DNA of 64,000 nt from Acipenser ruthenus (GCF_902713425.1 NC_081211.1:11998264-12062263), one strand, 5' to 3'; shown: positions 8,505-21,491, counted from the stretch's first letter. Notes: generated from the sequence alone by a model not told the origin. Translations and numbers: made by a program.

Positions 8505-8737
8505 TGTGATGTATCAGATGTGCTGTGACTTGCAAGGGGAGGGGCTATGTTCATGTTCAACAGCTGCGTGATGTAGTTACGCACACGCACAGTTTCCGGG
8601 GGGAATTAGAGATGCATCAGAGTAGGTGAACGTGTTTGTGTATCCTGAATAAGCCTGTAATTAAACAACGAGTTAATTCTATACAAGAATTGTGTCAGTT
8701 ATTGTAGACGAACTACATACGCTGGAGGGATTTAATA
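8505..8737 (+). repeat. 5' LTR
   Basis: A 233-bp terminal repeat starting TGTGATG and ending TTTAATA, over 99% identical to 13108-13340. The ends are TG...TA rather than the commoner TG...CA. Confidence 0.93.
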
Positions 8738-9122
8738 CTGGCGACGAGACGGGATTTCTTTTTTTTGTTAAAAAAAAAAAAAAAAAAAAGATTAGAACAG
8801 AAAAGCCTTTTCCCGCCCAGACGGCTGTGCAAGCGGCGAGAGTACATTCATTCAGTGAATCCGACTAAAAAAACAAAACAAGACCAAAGAAATCTCCAAC
8901 CACTGAATCCACATCATCTGTGGGACACCTAAGAACTGTGAGTTAAATAAATGCATTACATATAATGTGTAAGTGAAGCGAGACTTTTTTTGTATACAAT
9001 TTTCTTTTGGCGTCCCCGTGTTCTCGCGATAGAGTGCGGTAGTTTTTTGTTTTGTTTTATTTACAATACACGCCGTAGTAACTGTAAACACGGCAACACT
9101 GGGACGTATAGAAGAGTTTAAT
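8738..9122 (+). other. LTR element leader
   Basis: Untranslated leader between the 5' LTR and gag. A candidate primer-binding site begins with TGG one base after the LTR (8739); the primer tRNA was not identified. An A-rich run near 8770-8790 is the only other notable feature. Confidence 0.6.
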
Positions 9123-12100
9123 ATGGAAAAAAAAAACTCATGGCAAGAATATGCTGAGAGATTGGGATGTTTTTTTGATGCAAACGGTATTGAAGATGCA
9201 GGGAAGAAACGTTCTGTGTTGCTGAGTGTGTGTGGCCCCGCCACCTATTCAATGATACGTTCACTGGTAGCGCCCAAGTTGCCTACTGAGGTGTCCTATG
9301 AAGAGTTAGTGGGTTGCTTGCAATGCCACCTAAACCCCAAGCCATCTGCAATTGTGCAGCGTTTTCATTTTCATAAATGCTATCAACAACCAAACCAAAA
9401 CATTGCAAGTTATATTGCAGAATTGCGCCGATTGTCAGTGCATTGTGAATTTGGAGACCAGTTGGAGAACATGCTGCGTGACAGAGTAGTTTGCGGCGTG
9501 CAGGATGCAGCCCTACAACGTCGGCTGCTGTCCGAACCTGCCTTGACATTCAAAATGGCTGAAGACAAAGCACTGGCAGCTGAAACTGCATTGATACATG
9601 CACGTATGCTGCGCCCTGCATCTGTAACTGATTCATCTGCATCAGCCGAGGTTTACCAAACAAGGCAGAGCACCTCGAAAAGGGGGGACCAGAGCTTTCA
9701 GAGGCCTGAGAAGACATGGGAAGCCAGCAAGCCTTGTTTTCGCTGTGGGGGTGGCCATAAGTCCACTGAATGCCGTTTTGTAAATGCTGACTGTAACTTT
9801 TGCAAAAAAAGAGGGCATATTGCCCGTGTCTGTATGACAAAGTTGAAGTCAACTAAGCTAGCCTCAAAAGCAGAAACAACACCTGCACAGCAGACTCATG
9901 CTGTCGGACTGGATGAAACACAAGAGAACGTCATTCACAATGTGAACAAAGGCACAACGCTACAAACAAAACCGCCTTTCTACGCTGAAGTGATCTTAAA
10001 TGGAGTGAAACACAGGATGGAAATTGACTCTGGTTCATCGTGTTCACTTATTAGTGATGATACGTATCAGCAGTTATGGCCAAGCAAACCACCAAAACTG
10101 AGCAAGAACAACGCTACTCTGCGACAATGGTCACTGACACCACTCAAAGTAATAGGTAGCATGCAAGTGGATGTTCAATACAATGAAGCAAGAAACCACT
10201 TGCCCCTATTGGTGATCAAGGGTCATGGAACAAGTCTGCTGGGCCGCGATTGGTTTGATGCTCTGGGTATCTCAGTTAGTGGAGTACACCAGGTACAACA
10301 ACAATCTGTGTCAACGATCTTGGAGAAGTATAGCAGCGTTTTCAAGGAGGAACTGGGAGCCTGCCGTGGGCCGCCAGTCACAATTGAAGTGGACCCTACC
10401 GTCGCTCCCAAGTTCTTGAAAGCACCCCCTGTTCCATTTGCACTGCGCCCCAAGGTAGATGAAGCACTAGAACAACTTGTGGAGCAAGGAGTGTTCCAGC
10501 CAGTGAAACATTCCAGGTGGGCCACACCCATAGTGCCCGTCATGAAGAAAGATGGTAGCCTACGTCTCTGTGGGGATTATCGTTGCACTGTAAACACAGC
10601 AGTTAAATCTGATACCTATCCCCTGCCAACACTAGCTGAACTGTTTGCGTCACTTGCTGGAGGAGCAATTTTTACCAAATTAGACCTCAAACAAGCGTAT
10701 CAGCAGCTAGTACTTGATGAGACATCAGCTGAGCTATTAACGGTCAACACACATAAGGGACTTTTTCGCGCACTGCGGTTGCAGTTTGGTGTTTCAACTG
10801 CAGTAGCCATATTTCAACGATTCATGGACACTCTACTGGCTGGGATTCCAGGTGTAAAGCCCTATCTAGATGACATACTTGTCTCTGGCAGAACACAAGC
10901 AGAACATGATGAACGTCTGCAGGAAGTTCTACAGCGATTTGCCCATGCTGGGCTGCGCCTGCAGAAGGAGAAATGCTATTTTGCAGTAAAACAAGTGGAG
11001 TTTCTAGGATTTTGTGTAGATCAGCACGGAATCCACCCAACCAATGAAAAGGTGAGGGCTATTCAGGATGCTCCAACACCTAGGAACAAGACGGAACTCC
11101 AAGCATTTCTGGGACTTTTGAATTTTTATAATTGCTTTTTGTGTAACAAGGCTACCATTCTAGAACCATTGCATAGGCTTCTTGACCAGTCAGTTAAATG
11201 GGAATGGAAAGCTAAACATGAAGAGGCTTATGTCAGGGCAAAGCAGTTGCTGCAGGCCGATGATATCTTGGCCCACTATGATGAGAAGAAGCCTTTGGTG
11301 CTTGTGTGTGATGCTTCGCCATATGGAGTAGGGGCATTGCTGGCTCATACGGTCCCTGAGGGGAAGGAAGCTCCAATTAGCTTCGCATCCAGAACACTAA
11401 CCCTCACTGAAAGAAATTACGCCCAAATCGACAAGGAGGCACTGGCTGTGGTTTTTGCTGTTAAAAAATTTCACCAGTACCTGTTTGGCCGTCATTTCGT
11501 GATCTACACAGATCATAAGCCACTTCTTGGACTGTTGCACCACACAAAGCCGATACCACAAGTTCTGTCACCACGCATGCTAAGATGGAGTCTGATACTG
11601 GGAGCTTATGACTATGAGTTATGTTACAGGCCAGGAAAACAGTTGGCCAACGCTGATGCACTTAGCCGCCTGCCATTGAACACTGCAGAGTCAGAGGTAC
11701 CACCTCCACTGGAAGTGTTATTGTTAGAGATGGTTCCTGAAGCACCATTGCATGCTACACAAATTGCTACACTAACAGTGAAGGACCCTGTCTTGTCCAG
11801 AGTGTTGCATTGGATCTTGCATGGTTGGCCTGAAGATTGTCAAGAGAATAACTTTGCACCTTTCATTCGACGTAGACATGAATTGTCAACTCACAAGAAC
11901 TGTGTCCTGTGGGGGAGTCGTGTGGTAATTCCTGAGCGAGCAAGGGAGGAGGTTCTTACTATGCTGCACGCTGCGCATCCGGGAATCGTGCACATGAAGG
12001 CACTAGCAAGAAGCTAAGTGTGGTGGCCAGGATTGGATGCCCAGGTGGAGGAAGTGGTGAAAAGTTGCGCAACCTGTCAAGAGACACGTCATGCTCCACT

Positions 12101-13112
12101 AAAAGCTCCATTACATCCATGGGAATGGACCGCTAATCCATGGTCACGACTGCATATCGATTTTGCTGGACCTTTTCAAGGGAAGACGTTCCTGATTGTG
12201 GTGGACTCCCACTCTAAATGGTTAGAAGTCAAAATTATGAGCTCCACTTCATCAAGTGCTGTAATTGGCCGGTTGAGACAACTATTTGCAACACATGGCC
12301 TGCCTGATGTACTAGTGTCTGACAATGGCACTGCCTTTACGTCAGCTGAATTCAAGGAGTTTGTTCAACGCAACTCAATCCGACACGTGACGGTGGCAAC
12401 CTATCACCCCTCATCAAATGGGCAAGCTGAGCGTATGGTTCAGACAACAAAAGAGGCACTGAAGAGAATCTCAGTGGGCGACTGGCCAACCCGCTTAGCC
12501 AGATTCTTACTGGCTCAACACACCACACCGCATTCAACAACTGGGAAGAGTCCTGCTGAGTTGTTGATGAATAGGAAACTGAAAACTGCCCTAGACCGTC
12601 TACATCCTGATTTGTATACCGATATGCAACACAAGCAAGATGGAGCTGCACGGCAGAGCCTGGGCCGTTTGCGCTCTTTTCACCCTCAGGACGAAGTTCA
12701 CATGAGAAATTATTCTGCTGGTCCGAAGCGGATCCCTGCAACTATTGTGGGGGTTACCGGACCTGTGTCCTACAAGGCTCAGACGCCAGATGGCCAGATT
12801 CATCGCCGCCATGTGGACCAGCTGAGAGACCGAACACCTGTCGCCGTTGTTTCATCACCGCAAACCCAGGCAGTTCCAGAGCCGTCAAGCCAGGAGTCTC
12901 AGGCGATGCAAGAGCCTTTGCCAGTGACTGGTTTAAACATGATAATGCCATCTCCGACTGAGGATGTCGGTAGCCCTCCAATTTCACGACCCACGCAGCC
13001 GTTTCAAATAGATGTTCCAGACTACCCTGCAACTCCAGCTGTACGACCCCGTCGTCGGCATATGTTACCCAAAAGACTGGAGGACTACGTGAACTGGGGG
13101 GAAGGGGTGTGA
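9123..13112 (+). pseudogene. gag-pol region of the LTR element (fossil)
   Basis: Retroelement polyprotein region. Parts in order, at rough nucleotide positions: gag about 9123-9700; two CCHC zinc knuckles about 9735-9835; aspartic protease (DSGSS) about 9980-10260; reverse transcriptase (YLDD) about 10380-11160; RNase H about 11285-11690; integrase with zinc-binding and catalytic-core motifs about 11850-12600; a C-terminal tail that runs a few bases into the 3' LTR. Gag and pol are in one frame. About one break is present, so it is treated as a fossil. Confidence 0.9.
13096..13107 (+). other. Polypurine tract
   Basis: A run of G and A directly before the 3' LTR, as expected for the plus-strand primer of an LTR retrotransposon. 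Confidence 0.8.
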
Positions 13113-13340
13113 TGTATCAGATGTGCTGTGACTTGCAAGGGGAGGGGCTATGTTCATGTCCAACAGCTGCGTGATGTAGTTACGCACACGCACAGTTTCC
13201 GGGGGGAATTAGAGATGCATCAGAGCAGGTGAACGTGTTTGTGTATCCTGAATAAGCCTGTAATTAAACAACGAGTTAATTCTATACAAGAATTGTGTCA
13301 GTTATTGTAGACGAACTACATACGCTGGAGGGATTTAATA
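13108..13340 (+). repeat. 3' LTR
   Basis: Second copy of the 233-bp LTR. It ends about 150 bp upstream of the unit 2 initiator-Met gene. Confidence 0.93.
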
Positions 13341-13491
13341 TTTTCCATAAGGTATTTTTGAGGAAAGAAAACGGTTCTCTCTGATTTGCAACGTTTCTAT
13401 GGTTCGGCCCGGCCACTGCCGTGTGTCTGGTTAAAACGATGAGTTCAGTTTTTTTTTCTTCTGCTTGATAATTCAGTCTTGAGGCAACTGT

Positions 13492-13563
13492 AGCAGAGTG
13501 GCGCAGCGGAAGCATGCTGGGCCCATAACCCAGAGGTCGATGGATCGAAACCATCCTCTGCTA
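13492..13563 (+). tRNA. tRNA-iMet-CAT: Initiator tRNA-Met-CAT (unit 2)
   Basis: One change from consensus: position 24 G to A, which mispairs with C11 in the D-stem. The anticodon and T-arms are intact. It lies about 150 bp downstream of the LTR element. Confidence 0.78.
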
Positions 13564-14611
13564 GCTTGTTTTTCTTCTGTTAGCAAAGTAGTTTTTCTAA
13601 AATATAAACTGAACTGATTTGCAAATTCAAAAAATAAATTCATTAACAAAATAGAAAATATTTCGACTAGATGTATGTTTTCAATTTCTTCAAAAAGTAG
13701 TCTCAAGCTCGTTGATTCAGTCGCTTTAAAATCCACCTCTATGTCCCGCTGCAGCAGCACTGTGTGCTGTGGCTCGAGCTTGTTTGACGAGACAGGCAAT
13801 GCAAAAATGATAAAACTTGCTTTTGTATCACACGACAAACTTAACGTATGCTTTAACGGCTTGGCTGTCTCAAGTTAGTTTGTATTGTTAATGTAACACC
13901 TCGTTTTTGCCCAGTCGTTGTATCACATGAATTGAGCTTGCCAGTTGGGGGTGACGGTCTGCCAATACAAGTTAAGACTATATTTGCAAGGATCATTTCT
14001 AGAGTGAAACATGTTTTGAAGGGATTGGTCTCGGTATCCCCCAGGAGGAGCGGGAGTGTTTTCTTCTCAGCAACGAGCTGACAATGAGTGTTGTTTTTGG
14101 GCACCTGCTCGCTGCTACTGATGACCACTCCAATCTTCAGTCGGTGGATTGTTGAAGGAAGGGGACACATTCTGAGTGCGTATCTCATACTGGTAGAAAC
14201 GCGGAAAAAAGAAACCATCAAGCCTAAAATTGTTCAGTTGTTTAAATCAATAAGCAAATTTCAAATGGATCATTGCTAATGTTAAAACAATTTAAGAACA
14301 CTTTAAATAGGGCTTGACTAATATAAAAATATAGGCATGTTATTTGCACTACGCAGGACTAGATTGAGCTTAAAAAAAGGCATTACATCTGAAAATAACT
14401 TGTGTTTACCCCCACTTACAAGGAAAGCGTCAAACTTTGTATTCGTCCTCGTAACAGTGTTAGAAAATGTAAACAGCAGTTGGAGAATGCTGAAGTCGAT
14501 CATCCTAGCATGTTAAACGAGGGCATTTCTCATGTAAGCCACTTCCAGTAATAGATCGTTTGTACTATTCTCAATGGTCCGCATCCCAGCCTGAGACCAC
14601 GATCCAATTGT

Positions 14612-15140
14612 AAAACTTTACAATGCATTAGTAAGACCTTACCTAGAATATTGTGATCAGTTCTGATCACCTCTCTGCAAAAAGGATATTGCAGCTCTAG
14701 AGAGAGTGCAAAGAAGAGCAACCAGAAATATCCCAGGTTTAAAAGGCATGTTACAGGCTAAAAGAATTGAATCTATTCAGTCTTGAACAAAGAAGACTAC
14801 GCGGCGATCTGATTCAAACATTCAAAATCCTATAAGGTAGAGACAATGTCGACCCAGGGGACTTCTTTTTTAACATGAAAAAAGAAACAAGGACCAGCCG
14901 TCACAAATGGAGATTACATAAAGGGGCATTCAGAACAGAAAATAGGAGGCACTTTTTTACACAGGGAATTGTGAGGGTCTGGAACCAACTCCCCAGTAAT
15001 GTTGTTGAAGCTGACACCCTGGGATCCTTCAAGAAGCTGTTTGATGAGAGTCTGGGATCAATAAGCTACTAACAACCAAACGAGCAAGATGGGCTGAATG
15101 GCCTCCTCTCGTTTGGAAACTTTCTTATGTTCTTATGTTC
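14612..15140 (+). mobile_element. CR1-like LINE 3' fragment, unit 3
   Basis: Uninterrupted type A fragment. It lacks the 8 bp present in type B, which puts the upstream and downstream parts of the frame out of register. Confidence 0.8.
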
Positions 15141-15556
15141 CTCTATCCTATTGTGCTTGTTAAGACATAGCGTGAATCTTGAAAACGTCTTGTTTGTTTA
15201 ACAAAGCCAGCAGTCACTTTATTGATCACCCTGTGGATTAAACGCTATTGGAACACAGATAATTGTGTTGAAGATGTTAATAGACTTTCAATGTACGCGT
15301 TGTAGAGCTAAGCGTTTGTTGAGGCAGTTCAAGCGCTGCACATTCAGGCAGCCGGTTGCAGTCTTTACCTGTTTCCTAGATGTTTGCCATTTGGTCTTAC
15401 TCTGGAAGGAGTAGAACAAAAGCTAAACCATTTGTTGAGAACCGCATTTGGGAGAAAACTTAAGTGTTTCAAAATGCATTTGTAAAGTGCATTTGTCTAT
15501 TAGGTTGTTTATGGTGTGACAAAAAGAATGCTATCTCGAAAACGCAGTCCTGTCAA

Positions 15557-15629
15557 GCCGAAATAGCTCAGTTGGGAGAGCGTTAGACTGAAGATCTAAA
15601 GGTCCCTGGTTCGATCCCGGGTTTCGGCA
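15557..15629 (+). tRNA. tRNA-Phe-GAA: tRNA-Phe-GAA (unit 3)
   Basis: Identical to the consensus. Confidence 0.97.
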
Positions 15630-15764
15630 AACACCAAGACATTTTGTTTTGTTTTGTATTATTTTGAACTAAAAACAGAGCACATTTTTTTCTTCATTGT
15701 AATTGGAGGAAATAACAACGTACTAGTGCCATTTTCTAATGTGATTAAGAAATTCAAAAAGCAT

Positions 15765-15796
15765 CGTCCCTGGGTGGGCTTGAACCACCAACCTTC

Positions 15797-15832
<36 letters not shown>

Positions 15833-15838
15833 AGAGAC
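15765..15838 (-). tRNA. tRNA-Asn-GTT: tRNA-Asn-GTT (unit 3)
   Basis: Identical to the consensus. Confidence 0.96.
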
Positions 15839-16267
15839 CAACCTGCTCGACCTCTAAAGCATACGGGAGTGATTAGCAAGGCGAGATGCTGCAGAACCTG
15901 ATCGAGGGAGCAGAACTCAGCCGAACCTGAAACCACATCTAAGAAGAAAGCAACACGGGGCAGGAAAGTCTATGTAATCCATTATGGCAGCACAACATAC
16001 GTCATTTTGTTAGATAACACACTGGGGGTCCAACACAGCAGTGTGTGTAAATAGCTACAATGGAAAGCAAATACTTACGGTTCAAATGGGAATCTTCATC
16101 AGATTTTAAGAACACATTTGACATACTTTACACTGCAAAGGAGGAAGGCAGGCAATGCAAATGAGGCGTGATCCATTGCTAAAAAAATACATTAAATCTC
16201 CCTTTGTGCTTCTCGGAAGACATACGACGGAGGGCGCACTGCACTTTTTCAGTTTGGGGAATGTTAC

Positions 16268-16383
16268 AAATTAGCAGACTGTGCTTTAAAATACATATAG
16301 GGCGGGCTTCTCTGTTACAAAGAATAAATTAGCAGACTGTGCTTTAAAATACATATAGGGCGGGCTTCTCTGTTACAAAGAAT
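16268..16383 (+). repeat. 58-bp tandem duplication, unit 3
   Basis: Copies at 16268-16325 and 16326-16383. Confidence 0.95.
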
Positions 16384-16448
16384 TGTCACACTTTGCATTT
16401 CTCTCCATGATGCATTGGGACTAAATACGTAGATACATTAAAACTATT

Positions 16449-16506
16449 TGGAGAACGCGGGCATCGATCCTGGTACTTCTTGCGCTATCATTTGAGCTAA
16501 TTCCCC
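16449..16506 (-). pseudogene. tRNA-Ala relic, anticodon arm lost (unit 3)
   Basis: Same deletion form as units 1 and 2. Confidence 0.85.
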
Positions 16507-16848
16507 TGGTATTGTGGCAGCGATTCTCATAGGCTACATCGCTGCTTGATAAGAGCGATTCAGATTGTTCTATATTTTTTTTTTATTGGCAATGTGCCAT
16601 TTGCAAATTCAAAAATAAATTGAACAATCAAAAATGATAATACTTGCTTTTGTATCACACGACAAACTTAAGGTATGCTTTAACGGTTAGGCTGTCTCAA
16701 GTTAGTTTGTATTGTTAATACCATATCTTTGTTTGATCGCTATACAATCAATATGTTGTGTAGGCTAAATTGTATAAATAAACGCCCGGAAACATTCAAA
16801 TCCAAACACGTTAAAAGATGAAATAGTGTGGAATAGAAACAAAGAATT

Positions 16849-16920
16849 TGACCTCGACGTGATTTGCACACGCAACCTTCTGATCTGGAGTGAGACGCGC
16901 TACCGTTGTGCCACGAAGTC
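16849..16920 (-). pseudogene. tRNA-Trp-CCA: tRNA-Trp-CCA copy, degenerate (unit 3)
   Basis: T-loop TGCAAAT as in other type A copies, but the T-stem end pair is intact here (GCGTG). A G30 to C change breaks the anticodon stem, and the D-stem mismatch is present. Confidence 0.8.
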
Positions 16921-17542
16921 CTGCCAGTGTGTGTTTTTGTTATGCAATGGTAGAGTGCACAGCAAGCATGCCAAACGCATGGTAATGCCGACGCTGATAC
17001 TAGGAAAACACTCACTATCACTAGCGTCATGGGAAACAGCCGACTCAATATGTGTTCGTAGCCAGCAGGGCTATGAAGCTGTCGGAAGTGTGTTTGATTC
17101 TCAGCTTTAAAAGTAAAGAAAACATAAAACAATGCGATTTGATTTTATAATGTTCATTAATTGAAACGTGGGCATAAACACAGTTGTACTGGCTGTGAAT
17201 CGTTTCGGGTCAATTTCTCGGAAAGCAGCTATGCTGACCAATATATCACCAACGGGGGAAAGCTGGCAGTACTGAGTGACACAGAAGAAGGATTCTCTCA
17301 GCGCGTCTCCTCTGAATGCGCACTGGCACAAAGAGGCTTTGCTCATCTAATGACGTGGCGGAATGCAATAATGTATTGGGTTAATTTATCAACAAAAGAA
17401 ACATAAACAAAAGTGTATGTAATTATTTGTGAATAAACTGTCTTACTTATACGATGGGACCAGGAACTTACATCCGCAATTTAATGATCGGCCAACCACA
17501 AAGAGACTTTGTCTTGACCATTAATTTAAAAACATGCGGCAA

Positions 17543-17615
17543 TGGTTCTACTGGGGATAGCACCCAGGGCCTTCTGCGTGTAAAGCAGACGTGATAATCA
17601 CTACACTATGGAACC
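17543..17615 (-). pseudogene. tRNA-Val-TAC: tRNA-Val-TAC with altered T-loop (unit 3)
   Basis: Identical to the unit 1 Val copy. Confidence 0.8.
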
Positions 17616-18134
17616 TAGGCAGAACTGTGTCGGTGCTCCTACATTATTGTCTACATGCATCTCAAATAATTACAATGTCATTTATCAGACCCTTCGGCGT
17701 TGTCTTTAAAAATTAAACTTCCCAGACCGAACGCAGGCTAACATTAAATCAATGAATCTTAAATATTTTCTATAGCTCCCCATATGCGATTCACAAAATC
17801 TACTTAAAAACAAGACAATATCTCATTGTAAGCCTGGTCGAACAAAAGAAGTCTTCAGTGTAATTTTCAACAAAGAGTGCTTTCCACGATTTACGATGCT
17901 TTAGAGAGACGGAATATTGGAATTGGCAGCCGAGACTGGGGAATAAAACTGCCCGTGATCAAAGTGGGCAGAAATGCTGCATATTTTCCATAAGGTATTT
18001 TTGAGGAAAGAAAACGGTTCTCTCTGATTTGCAACGTTTCTATGGTTCGGCCCGGCCACTGCCGTGTGTCTGGTTAAAACGATGAGTTCAGTTTTTTTTT
18101 CTTCTGCTTGGTAATTCAGTCTTGAGGCAACTGT

Positions 18135-18206
18135 AGCAGAGTGGCGCAGCGGAAGCGTGCTGGGCCCATAACCCAGAGGTCAATGGATCGAAACCATCCT
18201 CTGCTA
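18135..18206 (+). tRNA. tRNA-iMet-CAT: Initiator tRNA-Met-CAT (unit 3)
   Basis: One change, position 49 G to A, opens the outermost T-stem pair. Probably still foldable. Confidence 0.8.
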
Positions 18207-19254
18207 GCTTGTTTTTCTTCTGTTAGCAAAGTAGTTTTTCTAAAATATAAACTGAACTGATTTGCAAATTCAAAAAATAAATTCATTAACAAAATAGAAA
18301 ATATTTCGACTAGATGTATGTTTTCAATTTCTTCAAAAAGTAGTCTCAAGCTCGTTGATTCAGTCGCTTTAAAATCCACCTCTATGTCCCGCTGCAGCAG
18401 CGCTGTGTGCTGTGGCTCGAGCTTGTTTGACGAGACAGGCAATGCAAAAATGATAAAACTTGCTTTTGTATCACACGACAAACTTAACGTATGCTTTAAC
18501 GGCTTGGCTGTCTCAAGTTAGTTTGTATTGTTAATGTAACACCTCGTTTTTGCCCAGTCGTTGTATCACATGAATTGAGCTTGCCAGTTGGGGGTGACGG
18601 TCTGCCAATACAAGTTAAGACTATATTTGCAAGGATCATTTCTAGAGTGAAACATGTTTTGAAGAGATTGGTCTCGGTATCCCCCAGGAGGAGCGGGAGT
18701 GTTTTCTTCTCAGCAACGAGCTGACAATGAGTGTTGTTTTTGGGCACCTGCTCGCTGCTACTGATGACCACTCCAATCTTCAGTCAGTGGATTGTTGAAG
18801 GAAGGGGACACATTCTGAGTGCTTATCTCATACTGGTAGAAACGCGGAAAAAAGAAACCATCAAGCCTAAAATTGTTCAGTTGTTTAAATCAATAAGCAA
18901 ATTTCAAATGGATCATTGCTAATGTTAAAACAATTTAAGAACACTTTAAATAGGGCTTGACTAATATAAAAATATAGGCATGTTATTTGCACTACGCAGG
19001 ACTAGATTGAGCTTAAAAAAAGGCATTACATCTGAAAATAACTTGTGTTTACCCCCACTTACAAGGAAAGCGTCAAACTTTGTATTTGTCCTCGTAACAG
19101 TGTTAGAAAATGTAAACAGCAGTTGGAGAATGCTGAAGTCGATCATCCTAGCATGTTAAACGAGGGCATTTCTCATGTAAGCCACTTCCAGTAATAGATC
19201 GTTTGTACTGTTCTCAATGGTCCGCATCCCAGCCTGAGACCACGATCCAATTGT

Positions 19255-19783
19255 AAAACTTTACAATGCATTAGTAAGACCTTACCTAGAATATTGTGAT
19301 CAGTTCTGATCACCTCTCTGCAAAAAGGATATTGCAGCTCTAGAGAGAGTGCAAAGAAGAGCAACCAGAAATATCCCAGGTTTAAAAGGCATGTTACAGG
19401 CTAAAAGAATTGAATCTATTCAGTCTTGAACAAAGAAGACTACGCGGTGATCTGATTCAAACATTCAAAATCCTAAAAGGTAGAGACAATGTCGACCCAG
19501 GGGACTTCTTTTTTAACATGAAAAAAGAAACAAGGACCAGCCATCACAAATGGAGATTACATAAAGGGGCATTCAGAACAGAAAATAGGAGGCACTTTTT
19601 TACACAGGGAATTGTGCGGGTCTGGAACCAACTCCCCAGTAATGTTGTTGAAGCTGACACCCTGGGATCCTTCAAGAAGCTGTTTGATGAGAGTCTGGGA
19701 TCAATAAGCTACTAACAACCAAACGAGCAAGATGGGCTGAATGGCCTCCTCTCGTTTGGAAACTTTCTTATGTTCTTATGTTC
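19255..19783 (+). mobile_element. CR1-like LINE 3' fragment, unit 4
   Basis: Type A form; an open frame of 101 codons covers the RT C-terminal tail from the FSLEQRRLRGD motif onward. Confidence 0.8.
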
Positions 19784-20199
19784 CTATATCCTATTGTGCT
19801 TGTTAAGACATAGCGTGAATCTTGAAAACGTCTTGTTTGTTTAACAAAGCCAGCAGTCACTTTATTGATCACCCTGTGGATTAAACGCTATTGGAACACA
19901 GATAATTGTGTTGAAGATGTTAATAGACTTTCAATGTACGCGTTGTAGAGCTAAGCGTTTGTTGAGGCAGTTCAAGCGCTGCACATTCAGGCAGCCGGTT
20001 GCAGTCTTTACCTGTTTCCTAGATGTTTGCCATTTGGTCTTACTCTGGAAGGAGTAGAACAAAAGCTAAACCATTTGTTGAGAACCGCATTTGGGAGAAA
20101 ACTTAAGTGTTTCAAAATGCATTTGTAAAGTGCATTTGTCTATTAGGTTGTTTATGGTGTGACAAAAAGAATGCTATCTCGAAAACGCAGTCCTGTCAA

Positions 20200-20272
20200 G
20201 CCGAAATAGCTCAGTTGGGAGAGCGTTAGACTGAAGATCTAAAGGTCCCTGGTTCGATCCTGGGTTTCGGCA
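20200..20272 (+). tRNA. tRNA-Phe-GAA: tRNA-Phe-GAA (unit 4)
   Basis: One substitution, C62 to T, turns a T-stem pair into G-U. Likely functional. Confidence 0.93.
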
Positions 20273-20407
20273 AACACCAAGACATTTTGTTTTGTTTTGT
20301 ATTATTTTGAACTAAAAACAGAGCACATTTTTTTCTTCATTGTAATTGGAGGAAATAACAACGTACTAGTGCCATTTTCTAATGTGATTAAGAAATTCAA
20401 AAAGCAT

Positions 20408-20439
20408 CGTCCCTGGGTGGGCTTGAACCACCAACCTTC

Positions 20440-20475
<36 letters not shown>

Positions 20476-20481
20476 AGAGAC
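20408..20481 (-). tRNA. tRNA-Asn-GTT: tRNA-Asn-GTT (unit 4)
   Basis: Identical to the consensus. Confidence 0.96.
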
Positions 20482-20910
20482 CAACCTGCTCGACCTCTAA
20501 AGCATACGGGAGTGATTAGCAAGGCGAGATGCTGCAGAACCTGATCGAGGGAGCAGAACTCAGCCGAACCTGAAACCACATCTAAGAAGAAAGCAACACG
20601 GGGCAGGAAAGTCTATGTAATCCATTATGGCAGCACAACATACGTCATTTTGTTAGATAACACACTGGGGGTCCAACACAGCAGTGTGTGTAAATAGCTA
20701 CAATGGAAACCAAATACTTACGGTTCAAATGGGAATCTTCATCAGATTTTAAGAACACATTTGACATACTTTACACTGCAAAGGAGGAAGGCAGGCAATG
20801 CAAATGAGGCGTGATCCATTGCTAAAAAAATACATTAAATCTCCCTTTGTGCTTCTCGGAAGACATACGACGGAGGGCGCACTGCACTTTTTCAGTTTGG
20901 GGAATGTTAC

Positions 20911-21026
20911 AAATTAGCAGACTGTGCTTTAAAATACATAAAGGGCGGGCTTCTCTGTTACAAAGAATAAATTAGCAGACTGTGCTTTAAAATACATATA
21001 GGGCGGGCTTCTCTGTTACAAAGAAT
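20911..21026 (+). repeat. 58-bp tandem duplication, unit 4
   Basis: Copies at 20911-20968 and 20969-21026; the first has one private base change (ACATAAAGGG). Confidence 0.95.
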
Positions 21027-21091
21027 TGTCACACTTTGCATTTCTCTCCATGATGCATTGGGACTAAATACGTAGATACATTAAAACTATT

Positions 21092-21149
21092 TGGAGAACG
21101 CGGGCATCGATCCTGGTACTTCTTGCGCTATTATTTGAGCTAATTCCCC
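21092..21149 (-). pseudogene. tRNA-Ala relic, anticodon arm lost (unit 4)
   Basis: Same deletion form as units 1-3 with one further base change. Confidence 0.85.
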
Positions 21150-21491
21150 TGGTATTGTGGCAGCGATTCTCATAGGCTACATCGCTGCTTGATAAGAGCG
21201 ATTCAGATTGTTCTATATTTTTTTTTTATTGGCAATGTGCCATTTGCAAATTCAAAAATAAATTGAACAATCAAAAATGATAATACTTGCTTTTGTATCA
21301 CACGACAAACTTAAGGTATGCTTTAACGGTTAGGCTGTCTCAAGTTAGTTTGTATTGTTAATACCATATCTTTGTTTGATCGCTATACAATCAATATGTT
21401 GTGTAGGCTAAATTGTATAAATAAACGCCCGAAAACATTCAAATCCAAACACGTTAAAAGATGAAATAGTGTGGAATAGAAACAAAAAATT

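Larger units (their letters stand above)
8505..13340 (+). mobile_element. Ty3/Gypsy LTR retrotransposon (fossil)
   Basis: A 4836-bp element with two 233-bp LTRs, a 5-bp target duplication and one gag-pol region, sitting in the Val-Met spacer of unit 2. The order protease, RT, RNase H, integrase marks it as Ty3/Gypsy; a Mag-like lineage is a guess. There is no envelope gene. The LTRs differ at 2 of 233 positions, so the insertion is recent. The neighbouring units have the empty site, so it arrived after those units formed or has not spread. It looks nearly whole, with about one break in the coding region. Confidence 0.95.
4777..14380. repeat. tDNA array unit 2 (type A, with LTR insertion)
   Basis: The closest relative of unit 1: it shares the 134-bp insert in the LINE fragment. 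Without the LTR element and one target duplication it measures about 4763 bp. It lacks the small hairpin next to the poly-T run near 7115. Its Phe and Asn genes are intact. Confidence 0.95.
14381..19023. repeat. tDNA array unit 3 (type A)
   Basis: A 4643-bp unit without the 134-bp insert; otherwise close to unit 2. Spacers hold no genes. Confidence 0.95.

Noticed and set aside
9283-12812. Minus-strand open frames inside the LTR element
   Set aside because: They are shadows of the retroelement coding region on the opposite strand.
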